A stretch of DNA of 64,000 nt, taken from Daucus carota subsp. sativus. Lineage: Eukaryota; Streptophyta; Magnoliopsida; Apiales; Apiaceae. A model generated the notes under the pieces. It did not search any database, was not told the DNA's origin, and was given only the letters and a program-made list of their open reading frames with translations. The translations under genes were made by a program, and so were the position numbers. Below are positions 10,965 through 22,619 of this stretch, in pieces. The DNA lies in the NCBI RefSeq assembly GCF_001625215.2, contig NC_030383.2, positions 45,938,380 through 46,002,379 on the forward strand, read 5' to 3'. Each line of letters starts with the position of its first letter. Within the stretch, counting starts at the first letter, position 1.

Positions 10965-11794
10965 ACTTTTTATTTTGAACAGTCCTAAATACATTTGGAG
11001 TGCGAGCTCTCTGTAATTGGCCTTGCCAGTTGTATTTGAATTCTAACTCTTTTGTTGTTGTAGTCCCGTGCTTTTAATTTATCTTGCTTCATCGTCTTCG
11101 CCATGTCTTTTTGAGAATATTTATACCTGCTTGCACCTCGAGGGTTCATCCTTCCCTTGACCACTCATCTTTAAGATAGCTGCACAGGGCGAGGATCCAT
11201 CCTCGGGCGAGGGTCTTAGCCTCTTATTTTTATTCTTCCTTGTATGCTCATAAATGAAGACGAGGATTCACCCCTCCCTTGACCACTCATCATTAGGATA
11301 TCAGGCGAGGACTCTTCTTGTTTTTGGTTGCTTTCCTACGTTTGAGATAGGCAGATATGGCGAGGACCTTGATGGGGCGCGGACTTCAATATTCTTTCTC
11401 GTGAAATCTAAAAGGGCGAGGACTGTCCTTCCCCTTGTTTACTTTCATCCTCACTTCACGCATCTCCCTTATCCGAGTGTCCTCGTCCTCGCCTTTAGCA
11501 AAAGGTGAAGTTCTCCCTTGTTCTCATATGCAGTCGCCGTCCTCATGCATCCGAACATTGCTTCGCTAGCATTCAGGGCGAGGACTCTTCAACGGGCGAG
11601 GACTGTGCCTCTGGTCTTTGCGTCTTATTCTTGCTTACTTACTTCGTCTTTTCCTTTGTCCTCGCCTGTAGCAGGGGGCGAGGTTCTTCTTCTTCGTTTC
11701 AAAGCTTCTCCGAGTTACTCAACGGTCGGCTTCCCTTGAAGAGTCGCGACCTTTCGCTGAAAACGAGTTCAGAATACAAAGAGTTCAGACGTAC
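10965..11794. other. 3' flank of antisense gene, rich in GGCGAGGA motifs
   Basis: A noncoding-looking stretch downstream of the plus-strand gene (copy at 18849-19678). GGGCGAGGA and its complement TCCTCGCC recur about ten times. Several small open frames are present but none has recognisable features. Confidence 0.5.
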
Positions 11795-13053
11795 CTCCTC
11801 CGGGACAGTAGGGACCTCGTCTACTTAAATGCCAGGCATCCAGGACAGTAGGGACATCATCTACTTGAATCCTAGGCATCCAAGAAGGTAGGTCGTCGCC
11901 CTCCACCTTACTTGGGGACAAACAACCTCCGGGAGAGTAGGGAAATCATCTACTTAAATCCCAGGCATCTAGGACAGTAGGGACAACATCCACTTAAATC
12001 CTAGGCATCCAAGTAGATGGGTCGTCGCCCTCCACCGCACTTGGGGACGATCAACCTCCGGGACAGTAGGGAAATCATCTACTTAAATCCCAAGCATCTA
12101 GGACAGTAGGGACATCATCCACTTAGATCCTAGGCATCCAAGTAGGTGGGTCGTCGCCCTCCACCACACTTGGGGAACATAAACCTCTGGGACAGTAGGG
12201 ACATCATCCACTTAGATCCCAGGCATCCAAGTAGGTGGGTCGTCGCTCTCCACCGCACTTGGGGACGAACAACCTCCGGGACAGTAGGGAAATCATCTAC
12301 TTAAATCCCAGGCATCTAGGACAGTAGGGACAACATCCACTTAAATCCTAGGCATCCAAGTAGGTGGGTCGTCGCCCTCCACCGCACTTGGGGACGATCA
12401 ACCTCCGGGACAGTAGGGAAATCATCTACTTAAATCCCGGGCATCTAGGACAGTAGGGACATCATCCACTTAGATCCTAGGCATCCAAGTAGGTGGGTCG
12501 TCGCCCTCCACCACACTTGGGGAACATAAACCTCTGGGACAGTAGGGACATCATCCACTTAGATCCCAGGCATCCAAGTAGGTGGGTCGTCGCTCTCCAC
12601 CGCACTTGGGGACGAACAACCTCCGGGACAGTAGGGAAATCATCTACTTAAATCCCAGGCATCTAGGACAGTAGGGACATCATCCACTTAGATCCTAGGC
12701 ATCCAAGTAGGTGGGTCGTCGCCCTCCACCACACTTGGGGAACATAAACCTCTGGGACAGTAGGGACATCATCCACTTAGATCCCAGGCATCCAAGTAGG
12801 TGGGTCGTCGCTCTCCACCGCACTTGGGGACGAACAACCTCCGGGACAGTAGGGAAATCATCTACTTAAATCCCAGGCATCTAGGACAGTAGGGACAACA
12901 TCCACTTAAATCCTAGGCATCCAAGTAGGTGGGCCGTCGCCCTCCACCACACTTGGGGAACATAAACCTCTGGGACAGTAGGGACATCATCCACTTAGAT
13001 CCCAGGCATCCAAGTAGGTGGGTCGTCGCCCTCCACCGCACTTGGGGACGAAC
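11795..13053. repeat. Higher-order tandem array (130-bp and 88-bp units), unit 1
   Basis: Tandem repeats with landmark CCTCCGGGACAGTAGG (12055, 12271, 12401, 12619, 12837) and CCTCTGGGACAGTAGG. A unit of about 130 bp alternates with one of about 88 bp, giving a mainly 218-bp period; the long unit equals the short one plus an extra 42-bp subrepeat. Each unit ends with CACTTGGGGA. In retroelement polarity it sits in the leader, between the PBS and the rest of the internal region. Confidence 0.85.
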
Positions 13054-13707
13054 AAATAAAAAATATTTTCGAATAAAAACTCCAACCCCTGAGGGTTTTC
13101 CAAAGCTGCACCCCTGAGGGTCTTCCTGATGGTTTACCGGAAGTACGGGCCACCAGGGCATAGGAATTCTTTCGAACCATCTTATGAAGATGGTTGTCCA
13201 GGCATCCCGAGGGTGTCAAACATGTGTCTCGATTACACATGAAGACGGATTCCAAAGCAGCAGGGAGGTTGTCCCTGGTCTTGACGCTCCAAACAAGACA
13301 CAAATATATAGATTCGAAAAAAGATATACAAAAGGTTCTAAATTTGTTGTTAATAGCATGCTTACATGATAGCGTGGTCGGAGGGAACGTACCATTGCCA
13401 CCCCCGAGTCTTGGGAGTGATCTTGTCGATTCCAGGACTGTTACGCAAATATCAAAACAGAAAATATAACCACAAATTTAGAGAAGGAGAATATGAACTT
13501 TCCTGATAATAATTCTGATGTCCAGCGTTCCATGTCCTCAGAATATCCTTTCCTTCAAGATGTTCCTGATAGCTGGTTCCGGACGTCAAGAGAGGCGACG
13601 GTAGCTGATTGGTAGCCGGAGTCTCCGAGGTCTTCCTTCCCTTCCATAGATTGACAACGTCGTTCTTCATCTCATGTGACATCCTTCCTCCAATAGATGT
13701 CAAAAAG
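13054..13707 (-). other. Retroelement leader next to the PBS, unit 1
   Basis: About 650 bp between the tandem array and the PBS (copy at 20938-21591). It contains a short direct repeat CCCCTGAGGGT (near 13086 and 13111) and overlapping short frames on both strands without family features. In this class of element the leader would hold packaging signals; none can be pinpointed. Confidence 0.45.
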
Positions 13708-13725
13708 CCCCTCCTTCTAGCGCCA
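13708..13725 (-). other. Primer-binding-site candidate, unit 1
   Basis: On the minus strand the sequence two bases beyond the LTR end reads TGGCGCTAGAAGGAGGGG. Starting with TGG (pairing to a tRNA CCA end) at this spacing is typical of an LTR-retroelement PBS. I could not assign the tRNA; the TGGCGC start is shared with PBSs that use tRNA-Asp but the match does not continue. Confidence 0.6.
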
Positions 13726-13727
13726 AT

Positions 13728-14730
13728 TGTTAACGGAGGAATCTGGTGATAACAAGATTCGGGGAGGGTTGCTGGAACTTGTGGTGGACGATGACGGCGG
13801 ACGACGGAGTATGGGTGGTGATTTTGGTTTTGGCTGAGATCGTTTGGGGGATTAGGGTTTTCTCACAAGATCGAAGGTGTATTCGCTCTTGCAAGGGTTG
13901 CGACCTCTCCCCAAACAATGTGCCTACGTACCCTATTTATAGGGATCAAGCCAGACGTAGTTCTTGGGGAACAAGTAACCTAATCAGAATAGGTTTCTCA
14001 TTCCTTGGTTCCAGCGATGGGCCACCGCCTTAGATCAGACGGACGTGGGCTTCTGGAGCCCAGCCTCCTCCGAGGAGCATGGAACTAGGTGGGCTGACCA
14101 GCACTAGCCCAGGTGGACCTCCTCAGACTCAGCTGTATGGGCTAGCCCTCCGTCCTCTCTTAGGGCGAGGCTAATGGTGGACCTGGGCCCAAGATAAAAC
14201 AATAATAATCAGGCCTGAGAAGCAGGCGTATCTGGTCCATTCCGCACTGGGCGAGGAAGAAGCGTATTGGGCGAGGACTCAATAGCTGAGGACGAGGACC
14301 CCATCGAAGACCTGGGCCGCGTGACTTGACCCACGTTAAGGGCGAGATTCCATATCGGGCGAGAACTTGGCTGAAGACCGGGTCTTACCTGGTGCCGGGC
14401 CTTGTGCCCTGGACCATGCTGATGGCGAGGAAGGTAAGCATTAGGCGAGGCTTCATCACAGAGGGCGAGGACTCCTTGAAGACGGACCGCCAGTCATTGG
14501 GCCGCGAGGCCGACACATGCCTATGACGAAGGTCCATACTGGGCGAGGACCCTTACTGGGCGAGGACCCTTCTGCTGACCCGGGTCCATCTGTTGCTGGT
14601 CCTCACTTCCTGGGCCACATAGATGGCGAGGTCCACGTAATGGGCGAGGACGATCCCGGAGATCGGTCCTTTCCTTGAATTAAGGCGAGATTTATGCAAT
14701 CATCTTCCGAGTTGATATTTGGCCATAACA
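13728..14730 (-). repeat. LTR, middle copy (shared by both units)
   Basis: Same 1,003-bp sequence and ends as the outer LTRs. It acts as 5' LTR for unit 1 and 3' LTR for unit 2. TATA box on the minus strand at 13934-13941. Confidence 0.9.
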
Positions 14731-14752
14731 ACTACCCCCTAAGCCCTTGAAG
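14731..14752 (-). other. Polypurine tract, unit 2
   Basis: Same sequence as at 6847-6868, abutting the middle LTR. Confidence 0.7.
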
Positions 14753-15033
14753 CATAAGTGCGAAAGGGTTTAAAGAAGCTTCAGGCGAGGAAGATGGTTA
14801 GTTGGCTGGTTTCCTGTAATAGTACTCTGGCGAGCTCCATCCTTGGGCGAGGACTCCATCAAAGAGCCAAGTCATTTAGATAATCAAGTATCACATTCCG
14901 GACATGACTCCAGGAGAGGACTCATTGAAGGCGAGGATGGTATAAGTCTTCCACTCCGGTTAGCTAATTGCTAGAATCAGCAACGGGCGAGGACGCCCCT
15001 CAAGCGAGGACTCCGTTAAGGGGTCGAGCTGAA

Positions 15034-15674
15034 GGTGAGGCTTAGCTGAGCGAGACGATCAGTTGAGTGAAAAGATGGTTAACAGCTGAGTGAGAGGACG
15101 ATCGATAGCTGAGTGAGAGGACGATCATCAGCTGCGGTAGACGAGCTCATCAGCTGAGTGAGAGGATGATCATCTGCTGAGGGCGAGGACGATCATCAGC
15201 TGAGGTAGACGAAGCTCATCGGCTGAGGGAGATGACGATCATCTGCTGAGGGCGAGGATGATCATCAGTCGAGGTAGACGAAGCTCATCAGCTGAGTGAG
15301 AGGACGATCATCTGCTGAGGGCGAGGATGATCATCAGCTGAGGTAGACGAAGCTTATCAGCTAAGGGAGAGGACGATCATCTGCTGAGGGCGAGGACGAT
15401 CATCAGCTCAGGACGAAGCTTATCAGCTGAGGTAGACGACGATCATCAGCTGAGGGAGAGGACGATCATCTGCTGAGGGCGAGGACGATCATCAGCTCAG
15501 GACGAGCTTATCAGCTGAGGTAGACGAAGCTCATCGGCTGAGGGAGAGGACGATCATCTGCTGAGGGCGAGGACGATCATCAGTCGAGGTAGACGAAGCT
15601 CATCAGCTGAGTGAGAGGACGATCATCTGCTGAGGGCGAGGATGATCATCCGCTGAGGTAGACGTTATCTTCGA
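15034..15674 (+). repeat. 23/69-bp minisatellite, unit 2
   Basis: Second copy of the array at 7150-7790, displaced by 7,884 bp and identical except T at 15600 where unit 1 has A at 7716. Confidence 0.85.
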
Positions 15675-15683
15675 AGGATGACT

Positions 15684-15770
15684 CAAAATTTGGCTATAAC
15701 GACTACCCCCCAGTTCCTTGTAACATAAGTGCGAAAGGGTTTAAAGAAGCATCGGGCGAGGAAGATGGTA
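15684..15770. repeat. Internal duplicate of the LTR-end/PPT junction, unit 2
   Basis: Same as 7800-7886, displaced by 7,884 bp. Confidence 0.75.
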
Positions 15771-15930
15771 AGTGCTCGCCTGTTGTTGCCCGTCATATAT
15801 CAAAATTTTCGTCTTGGCTCAGAGATTCTTGCAAAAATGGTGGAAAAATCACATTGGCTACACAAGAGACGCCAACAGGATTCAAAAGTCCTACCTCGAA
15901 GCGTGAGAAAACTGGCCATTCGGGGCGTGC

Positions 15931-15982
15931 CACGTGGCTTTGATGTCAGTAATTTTCCCGCCTCATCCTTCCTCTATATAAG
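15931..15982 (+). promoter_or_regulatory. Plus-strand promoter of the antisense gene, unit 2
   Basis: Same G-box (15931-15936) and TATATAAG (15975-15982) as in unit 1. The leader intron is 16106-16374. Confidence 0.65.
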
Positions 15983-16374
15983 AGCAGCTCCTTTCATTCC
16001 AAAAGTATACACACGAAGTGCTGCTGGATTATTCTCCTGAATTGGTAGCATCAGGCGACGCTTTTCTCAAAGCCTCGCACCTTCTACCGCTTTCAGAAAT
16101 TGCAGGTACGCATGTTCACTTACTTCCTTTTCAAATCCAATTTTATTTGTCCACGTAGGCACCTAGGGTTTCCCAATTATTAACATAAATGTTGCTCGCA
16201 AGAGTTAGAGTAATTGCAGGCGAAGGCTTTATCAAATCGATAACATGCTTACTTAAGGCGAGGACCTATTACCAGCGTCGTCGCCCTTCGTGACTTTATT
16301 TCCTCTTTTCTTCCTTATCTGTAGCCCCATACTAAATATCACTATTGATTCCTTTCCCGCCATCTCTCTTTCAG

Positions 16375-18848
16375 ATGACGAACTCTCAACAATCTCCTCC
16401 CAATGCTAATGCTCAGGTCGATTCGTGGTCATCTCTTCACGTCGACCCAAAAGCTGACCACGACTTAGATCAGGCGTGGCTGAGGGCTCATCAGGACGAG
16501 GCGAGTCCTTCTCGTCGGCCAGATCCACTCGAAGTTCTCAGCATCTCTTCGAGCGACGAAGATAGTGTGTACAATCCCCAGATGGATGATGATTCTCCAG
16601 ATTCCCTCTTCAAAAACCTCGAACGTTCCGGTCATTCTCGCCCCCTCTTGGGAGTTGGCGAGGGGAAGCAGCTTCAAGTGGTCAGAGATGCCTACGCTGA
16701 TTACTCAAAGGGCGAGGAAGATATAGAGGACGAGGACAATAATGAAACTGAAACTGGGGAATCAAGCCGTAGTAAACACTTATCTGAGGGCGAGGATGAT
16801 GCAGACGCTATATCTGCCTCGCCAATTCGTTATGAGATGGAATGCCCTTCGCCTGCCAATAACCCTTTTATTCCAGAGACCTTCAATTACGACTATGATT
16901 TTGACTTTGACGAAGACGTCCCAGAGAAAGAGAGGAATCGACAGCGCAATGTCAATAAGACAGTAACCTGTGCGGGACTCTCTTCGCAAATTTCCTCGGA
17001 CGAAATAATGTGGATGATTGAGTACTACAATCTCCAAGGCAAGTGGTATAGGCCTCGCCGCTTCATGAGGATGCACAGGTTCAACTTTGACGGTCTCCCA
17101 TGTCCTCGCATGGTGGTAACTAATAAGCTTGCGGAGCTGGGTTTCGGATGGCCTATGCACCCGTGGTTGCTAAAGTTGGTAAACCATTATGACGTCGTCC
17201 CAATCCAAGTCGGTCCCAACAGCTGGAGGCTTGCCATAGGTATCTACATATTGTATCGCCGCCTTGGGTTCCCTGAACCCTCAATGCTTGAGATGGATCA
17301 CTTTCTCTCATTAAGGAAGACAGGCGACGATTATGGCTTTTTCTATCTAACGCTCCACCCTTGCCATCACAAGAAAGGCTTCTCCGTTGGAAATCCTAGC
17401 AACATGAAATTCTGGAAGCCAGATTAGTTCTACCTCTACGACATTCCTCGCCAAAGGGTGTCTTTTAATCTTAACCCTTGTAAGTATAATCTTCATCGCC
17501 TTCTTCTCACCTTCTCGCCTATCATCTGTACCTAACTTTAACTCCTTATCAGATAAACCTCAACAAACCGACCTCGAGGGCGAGCTCTTGACTCGTGCCC
17601 AGGCTATTGACAACCTTGATGCCGCCCAGAAGAAGCTCGACGAGATTGTTACTCCGGAATCGCTTCGCGAACATGGCTTTTATCACAAGGGTTTTGGCCA
17701 AGTCCCTCTGATAAAATTCGATAAGAGGAATAGGTCGAAGAAAGCTCTAGAGTGCCTTAAAAGGTCATTAGCGTCCTTAACTGGTAAAGGTAGAAGCGTC
17801 GCCCTTTGCCTACTTGCGTCTCGCCCTTTATCTTTTTTCACGCTTTACTTTTTTTTCCTTAATACATGTCCCTTGCCAATCATATATTCGTCGCCTAATG
17901 TTTGCACTTGGATTCTTTTCAGGAAAGATGGCCGAACTTCCTTTTGGTAATAACCCTTTTGCTGGCAGGCAAGTTCCTGTTTCACAGCCTCGCCCCACTA
18001 TCTCTGTGAATGCCACTCCTACTCTTCGCCGGAACCAGACCCCTCCACCGGAGAAAGGATTGAGGGCGAGGAACAAGCAAAAACGGGGGAACGAAGAGGA
18101 AGTTGCAGCCTCAAAAAAGAAACCAAGAAAGGGCGAGGAGTCGACCCCCTCTGTTGTGTCTGTCGCCTTCAGTGTTTTGGCCGAAGACAACTATGATGCT
18201 GTGGACGTCAAAGTCTGGTCGTCAAAGAAAGCTGATGAAGCTGAACATGGCTTCAAGTTAGGATTGGGCGAGGCGTTTTTTCAGGGCCTCAACGTCCTTG
18301 CCGCCAAAAATGCTCACATAGCAGAGCTGGAAAAGGCGAACACGAAGCTAAAGAGCGAGGCAACAACGTCCGCGGATCGTCTGAAAGACCTCCAGAAGAA
18401 ATACAAAGATGATATCAAGACAAGGGATGCCCAGATCAGGAATGTTCAGGATACCCTCAATGAACTCACTGAGTCCTCAACTTCAGCCGCCAACCTCGCC
18501 AACTCTACCATCGCAGGTCTCCAGTCTGAGCTTGAGGGCGAGAAAGCCTCCAAATCCAAGGAGCTGAGCGACGCATACCGCCTTGGGTTCTCGGAATATC
18601 TTATCAATTTCTTGGCTGCGGACCCTGACTACGACTGGACGACGTTCTTCGCCCCTTCTACTCCTGCTTTCATGGTGGGCTTCAAAGAGGCTAATGCTAC
18701 CGCCATTGAGAAGGCGAGGAAGGATCTTGAGACGAAGATCCTTTCAGAGAAGGAGGCGTTGGCCAAGAAAGGTGGCGAGACCACACAGGGCGAGGCAGGA
18801 GACAAGGGCGACGGTGAGGCCATCACCACTGAGCATCAGAAAGAATGA
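16375..18848 (+). CDS. Antisense retroelement gene: Transposase_28-like domain plus coiled coil, unit 2
   Basis: Copy of the gene at 8491-10964 with exons 16375-17479, 17553-17783 and 17923-18848, and the same in-frame TAG at 17425-17427. Translated frames are identical to unit 1 throughout. Because both copies share the stop, it predates the duplication of the unit; it was not acquired afterwards by one copy. Function is unknown, as for unit 1. Confidence 0.7.
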
Positions 18849-19678
18849 ACTTTTTATTTTGAACAGTCCTAAATACATTTGGAGTGCGAGCTCTCTGTAA
18901 TTGGCCTTGCCAGTTGTATTTGAATTCTAACTCTTTTGTTGTTGTAGTCCCGTGCTTTTAATTTATCTTGCTTCATCGTCTTCGCCATGTCTTTTTGAGA
19001 ATATTTATACCTGCTTGCACCTCGAGGGTTCATCCTTCCCTTGACCACTCATCTTTAAGATAGCTGCACAGGGCGAGGATCCATCCTCGGGCGAGGGTCT
19101 TAGCCTCTTATTTTTATTCTTCCTTGTATGCTCATAAATGAAGACGAGGATTCACCCCTCCCTTGACCACTCATCATTAGGATATCAGGCGAGGACTCTT
19201 CTTGTTTTTGGTTGCTTTCCTACGTTTGAGATAGGCAGATATGGCGAGGACCTTGATGGGGCGCGGACTTCAATATTCTTTCTCGTGAAATCTAAAAGGG
19301 CGAGGACTGTCCTTCCCCTTGTTTACTTTCATCCTCACTTCACGCATCTCCCTTATCCGAGTGTCCTCGTCCTCGCCTTTAGCAAAAGGTGAAGTTCTCC
19401 CTTGTTCTCATATGCAGTCGCCGTCCTCATGCATCCGAACATTGCTTCGCTAGCATTCAGGGCGAGGACTCTTCAACGGGCGAGGACTGTGCCTCTGGTC
19501 TTTGCGTCTTATTCTTGCTTACTTACTTCGTCTTTTCCTTTGTCCTCGCCTGTAGCAGGGGGCGAGGTTCTTCTTCTTCGTTTCAAAGCTTCTCCGAGTT
19601 ACTCAACGGTCGGCTTCCCTTGAAGAGTCGCGACCTTTCGCTGAAAACGAGTTCAGAATACAAAGAGTTCAGACGTAC

Positions 19679-20937
19679 CTCCTCCGGGACAGTAGGGACC
19701 TCGTCTACTTAAATGCCAGGCATCCAGGACAGTAGGGACATCATCTACTTGAATCCTAGGCATCCAAGAAGGTAGGTCGTCGCCCTCCACCTTACTTGGG
19801 GACAAACAACCTCCGGGAGAGTAGGGAAATCATCTACTTAAATCCCAGGCATCTAGGACAGTAGGGACAACATCCACTTAAATCCTAGGCATCCAAGTAG
19901 ATGGGTCGTCGCCCTCCACCGCACTTGGGGACGATCAACCTCCGGGACAGTAGGGAAATCATCTACTTAAATCCCAAGCATCTAGGACAGTAGGGACATC
20001 ATCCACTTAGATCCTAGGCATCCAAGTAGGTGGGTCGTCGCCCTCCACCACACTTGGGGAACATAAACCTCTGGGACAGTAGGGACATCATCCACTTAGA
20101 TCCCAGGCATCCAAGTAGGTGGGTCGTCGCTCTCCACCGCACTTGGGGACGAACAACCTCCGGGACAGTAGGGAAATCATCTACTTAAATCCCAGGCATC
20201 TAGGACAGTAGGGACAACATCCACTTAAATCCTAGGCATCCAAGTAGGTGGGTCGTCGCCCTCCACCGCACTTGGGGACGATCAACCTCCGGGACAGTAG
20301 GGAAATCATCTACTTAAATCCCGGGCATCTAGGACAGTAGGGACATCATCCACTTAGATCCTAGGCATCCAAGTAGGTGGGTCGTCGCCCTCCACCACAC
20401 TTGGGGAACATAAACCTCTGGGACAGTAGGGACATCATCCACTTAGATCCCAGGCATCCAAGTAGGTGGGTCGTCGCTCTCCACCGCACTTGGGGACGAA
20501 CAACCTCCGGGACAGTAGGGAAATCATCTACTTAAATCCCAGGCATCTAGGACAGTAGGGACATCATCCACTTAGATCCTAGGCATCCAAGTAGGTGGGT
20601 CGTCGCCCTCCACCACACTTGGGGAACATAAACCTCTGGGACAGTAGGGACATCATCCACTTAGATCCCAGGCATCCAAGTAGGTGGGTCGTCGCTCTCC
20701 ACCGCACTTGGGGACGAACAACCTCCGGGACAGTAGGGAAATCATCTACTTAAATCCCAGGCATCTAGGACAGTAGGGACAACATCCACTTAAATCCTAG
20801 GCATCCAAGTAGGTGGGCCGTCGCCCTCCACCACACTTGGGGAACATAAACCTCTGGGACAGTAGGGACATCATCCACTTAGATCCCAGGCATCCAAGTA
20901 GGTGGGTCGTCGCCCTCCACCGCACTTGGGGACGAAC
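19679..20937. repeat. Higher-order tandem array (130-bp and 88-bp units), unit 2
   Basis: Copy of the array at 11795-13053 displaced by 7,884 bp, with the same unit order. Confidence 0.85.
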
Positions 20938-21591
20938 AAATAAAAAATATTTTCGAATAAAAACTCCAACCCCTGAGGGTTTTCCAAAGCTGCACCCCTG
21001 AGGGTCTTCCTGATGGTTTACCGGAAGTACGGGCCACCAGGGCATAGGAATTCTTTCGAACCATCTTATGAAGATGGTTGTCCAGGCATCCCGAGGGTGT
21101 CAAACATGTGTCTCGATTACACATGAAGACGGATTCCAAAGCAGCAGGGAGGTTGTCCCTGGTCTTGACGCTCCAAACAAGACACAAATATATAGATTCG
21201 AAAAAAGATATACAAAAGGTTCTAAATTTGTTGTTAATAGCATGCTTACATGATAGCGTGGTCGGAGGGAACGTACCATTGCCACCCCCGAGTCTTGGGA
21301 GTGATCTTGTCGATTCCAGGACTGTTACGCAAATATCAAAACAGAAAATATAACCACAAATTTAGAGAAGGAGAATATGAACTTTCCTGATAATAATTCT
21401 GATGTCCAGCGTTCCATGTCCTCAGAATATCCTTTCCTTCAAGATGTTCCTGATAGCTGGTTCCGGACGTCAAGAGAGGCGACGGTAGCTGATTGGTAGC
21501 CGGAGTCTCCGAGGTCTTCCTTCCCTTCCATAGATTGACAACGTCGTTCTTCATCTCATGTGACATCCTTCCTCCAATAGATGTCAAAAAG

Positions 21592-21609
21592 CCCCTCCTT
21601 CTAGCGCCA
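21592..21609 (-). other. Primer-binding-site candidate, unit 2
   Basis: Identical to the unit-1 candidate at 13708-13725, adjacent to the right LTR. Confidence 0.6.
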
Positions 21610-21611
21610 AT

Positions 21612-22614
21612 TGTTAACGGAGGAATCTGGTGATAACAAGATTCGGGGAGGGTTGCTGGAACTTGTGGTGGACGATGACGGCGGACGACGGAGTATGGGT
21701 GGTGATTTTGGTTTTGGCTGAGATCGTTTGGGGGATTAGGGTTTTCTCACAAGATCGAAGGTGTATTCGCTCTTGCAAGGGTTGCGACCTCTCCCCAAAC
21801 AATGTGCCTACGTACCCTATTTATAGGGATCAAGCCAGACGTAGTTCTTGGGGAACAAGTAACCTAATCAGAATAGGTTTCTCATTCCTTGGTTCCAGCG
21901 ATGGGCCACCGCCTTAGATCAGACGGACGTGGGCTTCTGGAGCCCAGCCTCCTCCGAGGAGCATGGAACTAGGTGGGCTGACCAGCACTAGCCCAGGTGG
22001 ACCTCCTCAGACTCAGCTGTATGGGCTAGCCCTCCGTCCTCTCTTAGGGCGAGGCTAATGGTGGACCTGGGCCCAAGATAAAACAATAATAATCAGGCCT
22101 GAGAAGCAGGCGTATCTGGTCCATTCCGCACTGGGCGAGGAAGAAGCGTATTGGGCGAGGACTCAATAGCTGAGGACGAGGACCCCATCGAAGACCTGGG
22201 CCGCGTGACTTGACCCACGTTAAGGGCGAGATTCCATATCGGGCGAGAACTTGGCTGAAGACCGGGTCTTACCTGGTGCCGGGCCTTGTGCCCTGGACCA
22301 TGCTGATGGCGAGGAAGGTAAGCATTAGGCGAGGCTTCATCACAGAGGGCGAGGACTCCTTGAAGACGGACCGCCAGTCATTGGGCCGCGAGGCCGACAC
22401 ATGCCTATGACGAAGGTCCATACTGGGCGAGGACCCTTACTGGGCGAGGACCCTTCTGCTGACCCGGGTCCATCTGTTGCTGGTCCTCACTTCCTGGGCC
22501 ACATAGATGGCGAGGTCCACGTAATGGGCGAGGACGATCCCGGAGATCGGTCCTTTCCTTGAATTAAGGCGAGATTTATGCAATCATCTTCCGAGTTGAT
22601 ATTTGGCCATAACA
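21612..22614 (-). repeat. LTR, right copy (5' LTR of unit 2)
   Basis: Same 1,003-bp sequence. It ends at CATAACA, after which the sequence departs from the other copies and enters the GAAGC target duplication. TATA box on the minus strand at 21818-21825. This is the promoter LTR for a full-length transcript of the array. Confidence 0.9.
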
Positions 22615-22619
22615 GAAGC
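22615..22619. repeat. Target-site duplication, right copy (GAAGC)
   Basis: Matches the GAAGC at 5839-5843; the two bracket the three-LTR array. Confidence 0.85.

Larger units (their letters stand above)
5844..22614 (-). mobile_element. Tandem LTR-retroelement array: LTR-I-LTR-I-LTR, non-autonomous
   Basis: A 16.8-kb block of three LTRs (5844-6846, 13728-14730, 21612-22614) and two internal regions, with an exact period of 7,884 bp. GAAGC lies immediately outside both ends (5839-5843 and 22615-22619) as a 5-bp target duplication, and the LTRs end TGTTA...TAACA. Polarity is minus: the LTR TATA box reads TATAAATA on the minus strand, a PBS candidate TGGCGCTAGAAGG lies 2 nt inside the TGTTAAC end, and a purine tract abuts the other LTR end. 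No gag, protease, reverse transcriptase, RNase H or integrase was found, so it must depend on enzymes supplied in trans. A plus-strand (antisense) ORF plus these termini suggests a relative of the Ty3/gypsy Tat lineage; that is inference. One base differs between the units (A at 7716, T at 15600). Confidence 0.9.

Noticed and set aside
5844..22614. Plus-strand polarity for the three-LTR element, as its gene would suggest
   Set aside because: TATA box, PBS candidate and PPT all point to the minus strand; on the plus strand no PBS follows the LTR and no purine tract precedes it.
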